Origin: Spirochaetota bacterium
GTDB lineage: Bacteria; Spirochaetota; JAGLSM01
Direction: 5' to 3'
Length of the DNA: 5,411 nucleotides
Assembly: GCA_023135745.1 (NCBI GenBank)
Contig: JAGLSM010000152.1
Location: 1 to 5,411, forward strand
Positions 1-4,585 of this stretch are shown one piece after another. The notes beneath the pieces were generated by a model, which did not search any database, was not told the origin of the DNA, and saw only the letters and a program-made list of their open reading frames with translations. Position 1 is the stretch's first letter. Every line of letters starts with the position of its first letter. Both the position numbers and the translations under genes were made by a program.

Positions 1-141
1 GTATATGACGCTACTTGGACTGGATTTCCCAATATGGATCTTATCATTCCGGGGAATAATCTAAATAGAACAAGCTTAATTGATAATATAAAACTCTATA
101 ATATTATTAAAACAAACTTTTCTGATAGATTTACTGAATAA
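1..141 (+). CDS. 3' end of an unidentified plus-strand gene
   Basis: An open frame runs from the window edge in frame 1 for 46 codons and ends at TAA (139-141). The visible tail contains DLIIPGNNLNRTSLIDNIKL and ends in SDRFTE. I do not recognise the family. It is taken as real because it is open to the edge, ends 19 bp before a strong intrinsic terminator, and points convergently towards the minus-strand cluster. It has no evident link to the glucanase locus. The start and most of the protein lie outside the window. Confidence 0.6.
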   Translation, partial: VYDATWTGFPNMDLIIPGNNLNRTSLIDNIKLYNIIKTNFSDRFTE

Positions 142-160
142 TTTTATACACTTTAAATTA

Positions 161-198
161 AAAGGCAGTTCCGATGCAAATTGGAACTGCCTTTTTTT
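161..198 (+). terminator. Intrinsic terminator of the plus-strand gene
   Basis: A perfect stem GGCAGTTCC (164-172) pairs with GGAACTGCC (183-191) around a 10-nt loop. It is extended by AAA/TTT pairs and followed by seven T residues (192-198). It lies 19 bp after the stop codon of the upstream plus-strand gene. The opposite strand has only a short T run after the stem, so it is mainly a plus-strand terminator. Confidence 0.92.
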
Positions 199-223
199 AA
201 ATGGGTCTTAATAAACAAATCAT

Positions 224-293
224 GATAATCTTTTAATACCGTATGCTTCGACTAACCGCTCAGCACAAACATCCCGGTTCAAACAATGAGTGA
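224..293. repeat. Dispersed repeat, copy 1, with nested 28-bp core
   Basis: The outer framework (224-243 and 272-293) matches 1351-1370 and 1373-1394 at about 36 of 42 positions. Here it is split by a 28-bp core (244-271) containing CTTCGACTAACCGCTCAGCA. The core region (243-282) matches 584-623 at 37 of 40 positions. From memory, CTTCGAC...GCTCAGC elements and GAACCGGGATTTACGGGATT-type elements are both widespread intergenic repeats in unrelated bacteria. The 8-bp core hairpin of copy 2 is imperfect here because of one substitution (AAACAT for AAGCAT). Confidence 0.75.
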
Positions 294-360
294 TTAAGTA
301 TATAATCTCATGAAATCTTGTTTAAATAATTCAACAGGGGTAGTTTTTTTACCACTAAGA

Positions 361-393
361 ACAGGAAATTACAGCAACAGGATTAGAATTTTA
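361..393. repeat. Degenerate CAGGATT-type repeat tract
   Basis: The segment ACAGGAAATTACAGCAACAG followed by GATTAGAATTTTAT shows a loose 10-to-12-base periodicity of CAGGA(A/T)TTA-like units. It resembles a worn copy of the GGGATTTACGGGATTAA family seen in reverse orientation at 1345-1394. Identity is low and the assignment is tentative. Confidence 0.35.
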
Positions 394-394
394 T

Positions 395-474
395 CTCTGC
401 GTCCTCTTTTATCTCCGCGGTTAGAAAAAATAGATTTTATTTATTTAACCGCAGAGAACGGTGAGTTCGCAGAG
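395..474. repeat. Imperfect inverted repeat, CTCTGCG...CGCAGAG type
   Basis: Two 29-nt arms (395-423 and 446-474) are complementary at 21 of 29 positions around a 22-nt AT-rich loop. The ends CTCTGCG and GCGGTTA and their complements are perfect. The units resemble the CTCTGCGTCCTCTGCGGTTA/TAACCGCAGAGAACGCAGAG intergenic repeats common in environmental bacteria (recalled, not searched). No transposase and no target duplication are seen. It is followed by no T tract, so it is not an intrinsic terminator. Confidence 0.7.
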
Positions 475-552
475 GGAATAAGAGTACGAATATTTAGCGC
501 TTACCAGGAACAAAAAAGTTTAACTGTATTATACCCTACCAAAGGGATTAGT

Positions 553-588
553 AAAAAAAAGCCTGTCCATCACTTAATCATGGATGCT
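553..588 (-). terminator. Probable intrinsic terminator of the minus-strand operon
   Basis: Read on the minus strand, AGC (588-586) and TCCAT (584-580) pair with ATGGA (570-566) and GCT (562-560) around a 9-nt loop, with a small internal loop. Eight T residues (560-553) follow directly. It lies about 32 bp after the last lipoprotein's stop codon. The 5' arm is taken from the adjacent repeat. The stem is weaker than that at 161-198, but the U tract and position are right. Confidence 0.55.
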
Positions 589-619
589 TCGACTAACCGC
601 TCAGCACAAGCATCCCTGT
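569..619. repeat. Dispersed repeat, copy 2, with perfect 8-bp hairpin core
   Basis: The core at 582-615 is GGATGCTT, 18 nt, AAGCATCC: a perfect 8-bp inverted repeat. It matches copy 1 (243-282) at 37 of 40 positions. The left flank ATCACTTAATC (569-579) is identical to 1355-1365 in copy 3. The element abuts the stop codon (620-622) of the last lipoprotein gene, and its left part takes part in the operon terminator. Confidence 0.75.
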
Positions 620-1303
620 TTAATCCTTAGTATAATGTACATTATCTATATAATGCACATCTCCTACCGTATAACCTAAGCCTGCATCTGCTGCAAACAT
701 AAAATATTGACGAATACCAGTTATATCAAAAGTAACCTTATCTGCTATAAGATTGGTCATTGGTATTGAAATCTCACACCAGTTGCCGTCAAGCTTCAAA
801 CCAAAGTTACTGAGAGTTACATCTGAAAAAAACCAAACGTCATCAGTGGCAGACGTTGTTCCGCTACTCATACCAACTTTAAAATTCTTTGTTCCTTTAT
901 AGGCAAAATTAAAATGTCCATTGCTGTAAATGCTCATATCGTTATAATTTGCTGGATTATCGGGTTTTACTATTATTCCTATACCAAACCAACTTGTATT
1001 TGTACCCTTCATTTTTAAGGATACGAATCCTTCAAAAGTATCTGTTCCAATATCACCAACTTCTGCTCTTTCCTCCCAGTTATGCATTTCTGTATCTACA
1101 TCCCATAACACGGATACAGGAATTAAATCAGAATAAATTCCAAAATAGCCCTCACTAAAGAGCTTGAGTCTCTCGGGCATTGCCTCAATAGCTTCGGAAG
1201 GATCAGTTGAGGTTGTATATGTATAATCTTCATAATCAGCGCAGGACGGGAGCATAATGATTGATAGAGCAAATAGTATGAATAAACTAAGTTTTTGATG
1301 CAT
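620..1303 (-). CDS. CBM-like surface lipoprotein, tandem paralogue 2
   Basis: This 227-aa predicted lipoprotein has a hydrophobic signal peptide and lipobox LPSC (Cys21). The mature part looks like one all-beta domain: EG (91-92), W105-FGIG (105-109), DMSIYSNGHFNFAYK (122-136), WCEISIP (175-181), YFMFA (200-204) and a final DNVHY (220-224). This motif order suggests a jelly-roll carbohydrate-binding module; the family is not identified. It closely resembles the gene at 1398-2072 (about 88% over the 56 residues from the lipid Cys, about 50% after). The start at 1303 is chosen because an ATG at 1307, aligned with the paralogue's start, is now out of frame by 1 nt. The SD is weak (AGCAGT where the paralogue has AGGAGG). 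It is the last gene of the operon. The likely role is glucan binding beside the GH16 enzyme (inference). Confidence 0.85.
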   Translation of the reverse strand: MHQKLSLFILFALSIIMLPSCADYEDYTYTTSTDPSEAIEAMPERLKLFSEGYFGIYSDLIPVSVLWDVDTEMHNWEERAEVGDIGTDTFEGFVSLKMKGTNTSWFGIGIIVKPDNPANYNDMSIYSNGHFNFAYKGTKNFKVGMSSGTTSATDDVWFFSDVTLSNFGLKLDGNWCEISIPMTNLIADKVTFDITGIRQYFMFAADAGLGYTVGDVHYIDNVHYTKD

Positions 1304-1344
1304 TCATTTCCAATAACTGCTTATATTGCTAGATTAATCATATA

Positions 1345-1394
1345 AATCCCGATAATCACTTAATCCCGTAACTCCCGGTTCAGACAATGGATGA
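1345..1394. repeat. Dispersed repeat, copy 3, without the nested core
   Basis: This shows about 8-to-9-base periodicity on the plus strand: AATCCCGAT, AATCACTT, AATCCCGTA, ACTCCCGG. The reverse strand reads GAACCGGGAGTTACGGGATT, a common dispersed bacterial repeat as I recall it. It aligns with both flanks of copy 1, but has 2 bases where copy 1 has a 28-bp core. It lies just 3' of the stop codon of the 1398-2072 gene, as copy 2 does for its paralogue. Confidence 0.7.
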
Positions 1395-1397
1395 CAT

Positions 1398-2072
1398 TTA
1401 TTCCTTGGTCAAATGCAAATTATCAACAAAATACACATTACCAACTGAATAATTTAAAGCAGGATCAGATGCAAACATAAAGTACAGCTCAGTATTGGCT
1501 AAATTAAAATTAGGATAATCAGCTTTGATATCTGTAAATGGTATTGATATTTCACACCAAGTTCCATCAAGCCGTAAACCGTAATTGCTGAGGGTGGTAT
1601 TAGCATAATAAAATGCTTCAGTATCAGGAAGTGTAGTTTTCATTCCAGCTTTAAATAGGTTTGTGGCTTTAACCGCAAAATTAAAGTGTCCATTGCTGTA
1701 AATACTAAGATCTTTTAGAGCAGAGCTGGGTAGAACACTAATGCCTATTCCCATCCAAGTTCCGTTTGTACCTTCAAAGGTCCATGTATAAATCCCTTCA
1801 AATGTATCAGTTGTAATTTTATTTACATCTTCATTACCTGACCAATAATGCATCTCTGTATCCACGTCCCACAATACGGATACAGGAATTAAATCCGCAA
1901 AAATCCCAAAATATCCTTCACTGAACAATTTCAGTCTCTTAGGCATTGCCTCAATAGGTTCTGCCGGATCATTTGATGTTGTATATGTATAATCTTCATA
2001 ATCCGCGCAGGACGGAAGGATTAAGATTGATAGACCAAATAGTATTATTAAGCCTAGTTTTATTATATTCAT
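1398..2072 (-). CDS. CBM-like surface lipoprotein, tandem paralogue 1
   Basis: This 224-aa predicted lipoprotein has signal peptide residues 1-21 and lipobox LPSC (Cys22). A short linker ADYEDYTYTTS is followed by one beta-rich domain: WDVDTEMHYW (68-77), FEG (91-93), W106-MGIG, DLSIYSNGHFNFAVK (121-135), LDGTWCEISIP (168-178), YFMFA (197-201) and VDNLH (216-220). The order of motifs matches galactose-binding-like/CBM jelly rolls, but I cannot name a family. The start has an excellent SD, AGGAGG (2086-2081), 8 nt upstream. It follows the GH16 stop by 25 bp, so the two are almost surely co-transcribed. The likely role is holding beta-glucan or its oligosaccharides at the cell surface for the GH16 enzyme (inference from context). 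Confidence 0.88.
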   Translation of the reverse strand: MNIIKLGLIILFGLSILILPSCADYEDYTYTTSNDPAEPIEAMPKRLKLFSEGYFGIFADLIPVSVLWDVDTEMHYWSGNEDVNKITTDTFEGIYTWTFEGTNGTWMGIGISVLPSSALKDLSIYSNGHFNFAVKATNLFKAGMKTTLPDTEAFYYANTTLSNYGLRLDGTWCEISIPFTDIKADYPNFNLANTELYFMFASDPALNYSVGNVYFVDNLHLTKE

Positions 2073-2097
2073 TTCAAGTACCTCCTGATAGATTATA

Positions 2098-2973
2098 CTA
2101 TTGTATTACCCGTTGATAGACCCGTACCCAGTCTACATACATGTACTGAGGGAATTCGGTTTGAGGTGTAGGATATTTAGGCCAATTACCTCCTACAGCA
2201 AGGTTAATGATAATAAAGAAATTTTGATGAAATTCAAGCTTATCAGCGCCGGTAATATTCTCTTCTTTATACTGAATATTGTCAAAACGCCAGATTATTT
2301 TAGTAGCATCCCATTCAATCTCATAGATGTGAAAATTATCAGAAAGCACGTTTGTATAATTGGTGAAACTTAGGCTAGAAGCTTCTGAACCGTCATCCCA
2401 GAAGAGGTTGGCATAGACCTTCTTTTCATTAGTTAAATCGCTGCTTGTTTCTGATCCAATCATTTCTACTATGTCAATTTCTCCACACGCAGGCCATTGT
2501 ACATCACCATATCCGTCTTCGTTGTTATTAGCGCCCAGCATCCAGAACGCGGGCCATATACCCTTCCCACCCTTGGGCATTTTGATCCTTGCCATTATTT
2601 TACCATATTTCCAGTCAAGTGCCCCTTCCGTTTTAAGCCGAGCGGATGAATAATCTCCTGCGTTAGTGGTTGGTCCATCATGAATAGCTTTAATAACGAG
2701 CATTCCATCGCCGAGGTTTGTTATGAATGAATTGGTAAATCCATCGACATATCTTTGGAATTCGTTGTTGAAAGTTCCCTCAGGTACTACGAGTCTGGTC
2801 CAATGTACCGTATTAAGACTTGGTCCATAGAATTCATCAGCCCATCTGAGAACCCAGTCAGCGTTTGTTCCGGGAATATATGTACCTGTTCCTGAGCAAC
2901 CCATGAAATACACAATCAAAAAGAGAAGAATTGTTGAAGCCAGGAAAATTCTTTTTATTTTTTTTATATTCAT
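2098..2973 (-). CDS. GH16 endo-beta-1,3-glucanase (laminarinase-type) lipoprotein
   Basis: This 291-aa predicted secreted lipoprotein has a hydrophobic segment at 8-24 and a loose lipobox FMGC (Cys26). It is a single GH16 catalytic domain (about 40-290). Family hallmarks are ADEF (45-48), NNEFQRY (69-75), GKIMARIKMP (124-133), GIWPAFWMLG (138-147), GEIDIVEMIG (164-173), NLAVGGNWP (257-265) and the closing VDWVRVYQ (280-287). The ExDxxE form of the active site gives nucleophile Glu165, Asp167 and acid/base Glu170. This form is typical of laminarinases, not lichenases (ExDxE). It should hydrolyse internal beta-1,3 bonds of laminarin-like glucans by a retaining mechanism. No CBM is attached, and four CBM-like lipoproteins flank it. 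The ATG at 2973 has no SD; a 13-codon mini-ORF with AAAGGAG ends 6 nt upstream in the same frame. An internal promoter lies at 3058-3086. Confidence 0.95.
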   Translation of the reverse strand: MNIKKIKRIFLASTILLFLIVYFMGCSGTGTYIPGTNADWVLRWADEFYGPSLNTVHWTRLVVPEGTFNNEFQRYVDGFTNSFITNLGDGMLVIKAIHDGPTTNAGDYSSARLKTEGALDWKYGKIMARIKMPKGGKGIWPAFWMLGANNNEDGYGDVQWPACGEIDIVEMIGSETSSDLTNEKKVYANLFWDDGSEASSLSFTNYTNVLSDNFHIYEIEWDATKIIWRFDNIQYKEENITGADKLEFHQNFFIIINLAVGGNWPKYPTPQTEFPQYMYVDWVRVYQRVIQ

Positions 2974-2979
2974 AATCGA

Positions 2980-3021
2980 TTAAATGAAAAAAATTGCAAT
3001 TTTTATTCTTTTTTTCATCAT
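2980..3021 (-). CDS. Possible 13-codon leader ORF in frame with the glucanase
   Basis: ATGATG (3021-3016) directly follows AAAGGAG (3028-3022) and opens a 13-codon frame, MMKKRIKIAIFFI, ending in TAA (2982-2980). The spacing to the second ATG is only 3 nt, so initiation may be modest. The frame is the same as that of the GH16 gene, whose ATG comes 6 nt after this stop and lacks its own SD. The peptide looks like the start of a signal peptide. It could be a leader for coupled re-initiation, or the relic of an older start cut off by a nonsense change. Translation is not proven. Confidence 0.35.
   Translation of the reverse strand: MMKKRIKIAIFFI
2989..3004. repeat. 16-bp perfect palindrome in the glucanase leader
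   Basis: AAAAATTGCAATTTTT equals its own reverse complement. It lies 15 bp upstream of the GH16 start and inside the 13-codon leader ORF. The same region can also fold GAAAAAAA (3016-3009) with TTTTTTTC (2993-2986) in the transcript. It could be a DNA operator or a weak RNA hairpin, but AT-rich DNA makes chance palindromes common. Confidence 0.4.
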
Positions 3022-3057
3022 CTCCTTTATGTTAAATTCTCTGGTACTGCTGTTTAT

Positions 3058-3086
3058 ATTATAGTCCATTTTCAGGTATATTTCAA
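3058..3086 (-). promoter_or_regulatory. Sigma70-type promoter for the glucanase and last lipoprotein pair
   Basis: On the minus strand, TTGAAA (3086-3081) is followed after exactly 17 nt by TATAAT (3063-3058). That is 5 of 6 and 6 of 6 matches to the sigma70 consensus hexamers. The expected transcription start is near 3051, giving a leader of about 77 nt before the GH16 ATG. It sits in the only sizeable gap (146 bp) upstream of the GH16 gene. It would let the enzyme and the two downstream lipoproteins be expressed apart from the genes upstream. Confidence 0.75.
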
Positions 3087-3099
3087 CACATGGACTATA
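3060..3099. promoter_or_regulatory. Inverted-repeat operator candidate framing the promoter
   Basis: TATAGTCCAT (3060-3069) and ATGGACTATA (3090-3099) are perfect 10-bp inverted arms separated by 20 bp. One arm overlaps the -10 hexamer; the other lies 3 bp upstream of the -35. The half-sites are spaced 30 bp, close to three helical turns. There is no T tract after the stem, so a terminator is unlikely. Overlap with the -10 suggests repression, or an effector-dependent switch, by a dimeric or tetrameric regulator. That regulator is not encoded in the window. Confidence 0.55.
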
Positions 3100-3119
3100 T
3101 TAACAACATTTAATTACTT

Positions 3120-3818
3120 TTAGTCTTTGCTCCAATAAACACCATCGTACTCAAATACAGTGTTTGTAGTAGCATTGGTAGCTTTCAGCATAAAAAACAT
3201 TCCAATATTGTTAATTCCTATTGTTTCTGAAAAATTGGTAAGCCCTACTGTTATTTTGTACCAGTTTCCGTCATTATTATATGTAACATCCGGTATATTT
3301 TTTACATCGATCCAGTATTCACCGGTTCCCTCAAGTTTACCATCTCTCATTCCTACAAACACATAAGAAAGAGTAGTTTTCAGCCTGAAATGAAGGTTTC
3401 CATTGACCCATGGATCCATATTTGTAGTAGCGGCAAAACCGTCATTTTTGTACTCATAACCTATACCGTGCCATCTTGCTGAAACAGGCAGGTTGGTATT
3501 AATGTTTGAAACTGCATATGACTTAAATCCTTCATGTCCGTCATTGGTAATATCATTGAATGCTTCTGAGTATATTGCTGAAACTATACATGTAAGATTA
3601 AGACGTTCAGGATTATTTATATAATCAACAAAGGGTACCAGATAAATTTCAGCAGGATTAACCGTGTAAGTATCGGTAAATAGCGGGAATATATTTGTAT
3701 CGCTTATCCTTTCTCCGGGCTGAGGTGTTCCTGTAAAAGTATCCACAACGATAGAACAGGCAGAAAGCATGATTACAAGTATAATGGATGTACCTATAAA
3801 AAATCTGTTTATTTTCAT
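3120..3818 (-). CDS. CBM-like lipoprotein, upstream pair, member 2
   Basis: This 232-aa predicted lipoprotein has signal residues 1-20 and lipobox LSAC (Cys21). The mature part is one predicted beta-sandwich domain: FPLFTDTY (44-51), IYSE (82-85), EGFKSY (96-101), RWHGIGYEY (115-123), NMDPWVNGNLHFRLK (133-147), VGM (155-157), YWID (168-171), NWYKITVGLTNF (185-196), MFFMLKATNA (207-216) and YDGVYW (224-229). It is strongly similar to the next gene upstream (3857-4555), with equal length. It shares motif order with the 620-1303 and 1398-2072 proteins at low identity. The start has GGAG (3827-3824), 5 nt upstream. It lies 38 bp after its paralogue's stop. A carbohydrate-binding role is inferred from fold pattern and context; ligand and family are unknown. 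Confidence 0.85.
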   Translation of the reverse strand: MKINRFFIGTSIILVIMLSACSIVVDTFTGTPQPGERISDTNIFPLFTDTYTVNPAEIYLVPFVDYINNPERLNLTCIVSAIYSEAFNDITNDGHEGFKSYAVSNINTNLPVSARWHGIGYEYKNDGFAATTNMDPWVNGNLHFRLKTTLSYVFVGMRDGKLEGTGEYWIDVKNIPDVTYNNDGNWYKITVGLTNFSETIGINNIGMFFMLKATNATTNTVFEYDGVYWSKD

Positions 3819-3856
3819 AACAACTCCAATCTAAATTCTCATTTAACCGCTTGGTT

Positions 3857-4555
3857 TTAAAATCTTGTCCAGTATACGGCGTCATAGGCAAAGTATGCTC
3901 CAAAAGGAGCATTTGTCGCCTTTATCATAAAAAACATATTTATATTGGTAAGGCCTATAGAAAATAACGATAAGTTTATCTCAAACCTCTGCCATTGTTC
4001 ATTGTTTGTATATGGAGAACCGGTCGTATCCGTTAAAGTGCGCATATCTATCCAGCTTTCGTTGGTAGCAGGGATGGTTGTTTCCTTAATTCCTACGTAT
4101 ACATCAGGATGGTCTGATTTAAACCAGAAGTGAAGTTTCGCGTTTGACCATGCGGTCATATTGGTTGTGGTCGGTATTGAATCTACATTGTACTCATATC
4201 CTATTCCATGCCAGCGTCCGTCAGCAGGGGAAGTTTCATTTATTGAGTCAACCCGTAGAGCTTTGTAACCTTCTTTGATAACAGCCGGGTTTTCACTGTA
4301 AATACCGGTTATTCTTGCTGTTAATTTAGGATCAAGAGGATGATCCAGGTGATCGTCAAAGGGAAGCAGTTCCATTTGAACAGGATTAATATAGTATGTG
4401 TCGGTAAAAACCGGAAAAACATCCGCTGAATAAAACCTTGTGATTCTCTGAGGTGTTTGTTCAAAAGACAGTTCGGCCGGGTTCAGCGAGCAGGCATTGA
4501 AAATAAGAATCAGCATCAATACGGCAAGTGCATTTATCATATATAATTTTTTCAT
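3857..4555 (-). CDS. CBM-like lipoprotein, upstream pair, member 1
   Basis: This 232-aa predicted lipoprotein has a long hydrophobic signal and a loose lipobox FNAC (Cys22). Domain motifs match its neighbour at 3120-3818: FPVFTDTYYINP (47-58), IYSE (85-88), EGYKAL (95-100), RWHGIGYEY (114-122), TTNMTAWSNAKLHFWFK (130-146), VGI (154-156), WID (168-170), MFFMIKATNA (207-216) and YDAVYW (224-229). An ATG at 4567 in the same frame would add MEKK. I choose 4555 because GGAG (4565-4562), which overlaps that upper ATG, lies 6 nt before it, the upper ATG has no SD, and the result equals the paralogue's 232 aa. The probable function is surface or periplasmic glycan binding (inference). It follows the previous gene's stop by 30 bp. 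Confidence 0.85.
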   Translation of the reverse strand: MKKLYMINALAVLMLILIFNACSLNPAELSFEQTPQRITRFYSADVFPVFTDTYYINPVQMELLPFDDHLDHPLDPKLTARITGIYSENPAVIKEGYKALRVDSINETSPADGRWHGIGYEYNVDSIPTTTNMTAWSNAKLHFWFKSDHPDVYVGIKETTIPATNESWIDMRTLTDTTGSPYTNNEQWQRFEINLSLFSIGLTNINMFFMIKATNAPFGAYFAYDAVYWTRF

Positions 4556-4585
4556 TTTTTTCTCCATTTATTTAAAATGGCCAAT

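Larger units (their letters stand above)
142..619. other. Repeat-rich intergenic region between convergent genes
   Basis: This 478-bp stretch has no credible gene. It holds the plus-strand terminator (161-198), a nested repeat (224-293), a degenerate CAGGATT-type tract (about 361-393), a CTCTGCG/CGCAGAG inverted pair (395-474), and a second nested repeat next to the minus-strand operon's terminator (553-619). I see nothing recognisable in 294-360 or 475-552. An open frame across 310-630 runs through these repeats and has no SD site, so it is judged not to be a gene. Confidence 0.75.

Noticed and set aside
528..533. Minus-strand TATAAT
   Set aside because: No acceptable -35 at 16-18 bp upstream, and no gene follows on that strand before the convergent plus-strand gene.
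224..623. CRISPR array or insertion sequence ends
   Set aside because: Only two core copies 340 bp apart, no regular spacers, no transposase frame and no target-site duplication.
310..630. 106-codon plus-strand open frame
   Set aside because: It runs through the inverted repeat and the nested repeat, has no SD, and ends inside the antisense 3' end of a well-supported lipoprotein gene.
632..645. 14-bp palindrome ATAATGTACATTAT
   Set aside because: It lies in the last codons of the lipoprotein gene (encoding part of VHYTKD and its neighbours), and the paralogue does not keep it; probably chance.
1304..1397. Separate promoter for the last lipoprotein gene
   Set aside because: The only AT-rich candidates have poor hexamers and a 15-bp spacer; the gap is mostly repeat copy 3.
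2101..2653. Plus-strand open frames opposite the glucanase
   Set aside because: They are antisense to GH16 coding sequence with intact family motifs; no SD and no plausible product.
3658..3912. 84-codon minus-strand open frame between the two upstream lipoproteins
   Set aside because: It overlaps the end of one lipoprotein gene and the start of the next in another frame; its Cys/His/Tyr-rich product has no signal peptide or recognisable domain. Both genes it overlaps have clear signals and SD sites.
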